Positions 63,546-64,000 of a stretch of DNA of 64,000 bases are shown here, piece after piece; within the stretch, counting starts at the first letter, position 1; each line of letters begins with the position of its first letter. The notes beneath the pieces are model-generated. The model saw only the letters and a list, made by a program, of their open reading frames with translations. It had not been told where the DNA came from and did no database searches. The position numbers were made by a program, and so were the translations under genes. This DNA is from Sphingomonas faeni (GTDB taxonomy: Bacteria; Pseudomonadota; Alphaproteobacteria; Sphingomonadales; Sphingomonadaceae), in assembly GCF_030817315.1 (NCBI RefSeq), contig NZ_JAUSZF010000001.1, positions 1,286,501-1,350,500 on the forward strand, read 5' to 3'.

Positions 63546-64000
63546 CTACATCCGCACGACCCGGTTTCCGATCCGCTCGGCCTCCTCGGGGTCGTGCGTG
63601 ACCATCAGGATCGGCAGGCGCATGACGTCGCGGACATGCTCGATCGCCAGCATGATCTCTTCGCGCCGCGCGCGATCGAGCGATGACAATGGCTCGTCGA
63701 GAAGCAGGAAGCGCGGCCGGCTGAGCAGTGCACGGCCGATCGCCACCCGCTGCGCCTCGCCGCCCGACAGCGTACGGGGCCAGCGCTCGAGCAGATGGCT
63801 GATGCCGAGAAAGCCGATGATGTCCTCAAACCGTTCCGGCTCGCCGCGGACGCCGTAGAGCAGGTTTGCGCGGACGCGCATGTGCGGAAACAGCCGCGCC
63901 TCCTGAAACACATAGCCGGCGCGACGGCGTTCGGGAGGAACGTCGATCCCGTCGCCGAACAGGGTCTCGCCGTCGATCGCGATCCGCCCGCGATCGGGCC
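63546..64000 (-). CDS. modC: Molybdate-type ABC transporter ATPase, ModC-like (5' end outside window)
   Basis: About 150 residues are seen. Marks: PPERRRAGYVFQEARLFPHM with the Q-loop, signature LSGGEAQRVAIGRAL, Walker B FLLLDEPLSSLD and H-loop MVTHD. The wording around the Q-loop is ModC-like. The stop comes right after the H-loop (GNRVVRM), so the C-terminal MOP/TOBE molybdate-binding domain of ordinary ModC is absent. Walker A lies beyond the window. Energises oxyanion uptake. Confidence 0.82.
   Translation of the reverse strand, partial: PDRGRIAIDGETLFGDGIDVPPERRRAGYVFQEARLFPHMRVRANLLYGVRGEPERFEDIIGFLGISHLLERWPRTLSGGEAQRVAIGRALLSRPRFLLLDEPLSSLDRARREEIMLAIEHVRDVMRLPILMVTHDPEEAERIGNRVVRM

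Noticed and set aside
1..64000. CRISPR arrays, prophage or insertion sequences
   Set aside because: No regularly spaced repeats, integrase, transposase or phage structural genes were seen; repeats present are isolated palindromes.

Overview
The window is high-GC DNA, densely packed with short intergenic gaps and many ATGA/GTGA stop-start overlaps. It reads like the chromosome of an aerobic alphaproteobacterium of the Sphingomonas type. Supporting this are several TonB-dependent receptors, an UrcA-family protein, a cytosolic LuxR-type two-component pair, a LiuR-like MerR regulator beside an acyl-CoA dehydrogenase, a B12-riboswitch-controlled cob operon with a DUF1636 gene, and palindromic intergenic repeats. 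The taxonomic call is inference from gene content only. No rRNA, CRISPR array, phage or insertion sequence was seen, and no functional tRNA gene.

Layout. 1-6980: the end of a urea carboxylase gene, allophanate hydrolase, and an overlapping hybrid histidine kinase and LuxR-type response regulator, probably one urea-nitrogen operon with its own sensor. 6992-12425: a TPR-sulfotransferase, a membrane fatty-acid hydroxylase/sterol desaturase, a secreted beta-propeller, a secreted metallo-beta-lactamase-fold hydrolase, an UrcA protein and a small exported protein. 12650-16026: a TonB receptor, a 2Fe-2S ferredoxin and rpsU, closed by a perfect 21-bp-arm hairpin. 16797-21165: a chaperone-usher fimbrial operon with two related pilins, usher and chaperone. 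21338-23612: ahpC and ahpF. 24134-29574: acyl-CoA dehydrogenase with its MerR regulator, a lipoprotein, hisI, purF and a short-chain dehydrogenase. 29699-33694: cyclopropane fatty acid synthase, photolyase (with a decayed tandem copy of its 3' end) and a histone-deacetylase-family protein. 33769-38539: rppH, a DUF481 protein, an M20 hydrolase coupled to astA, a small membrane protein and a Crp/Fnr regulator.

38863-46727 holds the late cobalamin pathway: cobP/cobU divergent from cobD-like aminotransferase, cbiB and cobQ; then, convergent, DUF1636-cobT-cobC-cobS behind a cobalamin riboswitch; then cobO. 46782-49468: an FAD-dependent dehydrogenase and a secreted cyclophilin, flanked by long inverted repeats of one family.

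49833-53665 is a tightly overlapping four-gene redox operon: a DUF4126 membrane protein, a mercuric-reductase-like flavoprotein, a cyclic-nucleotide-domain/thioredoxin-reductase-like fusion lacking the CxxC, and an UBP-type zinc finger whose frame is broken near its end. 53835-58903 looks like a periplasmic amine-oxidation module: a Tat-exported flavin amine oxidase, a TonB receptor (frameshifted near 56000) and an exported RidA that could hydrolyse the imines the oxidase makes. The window ends with htpG, an exported GH3 beta-glucosidase and the end of a modC-like ATPase gene. The two least-described items are the redox operon and the amine-oxidase/TonB/RidA module.
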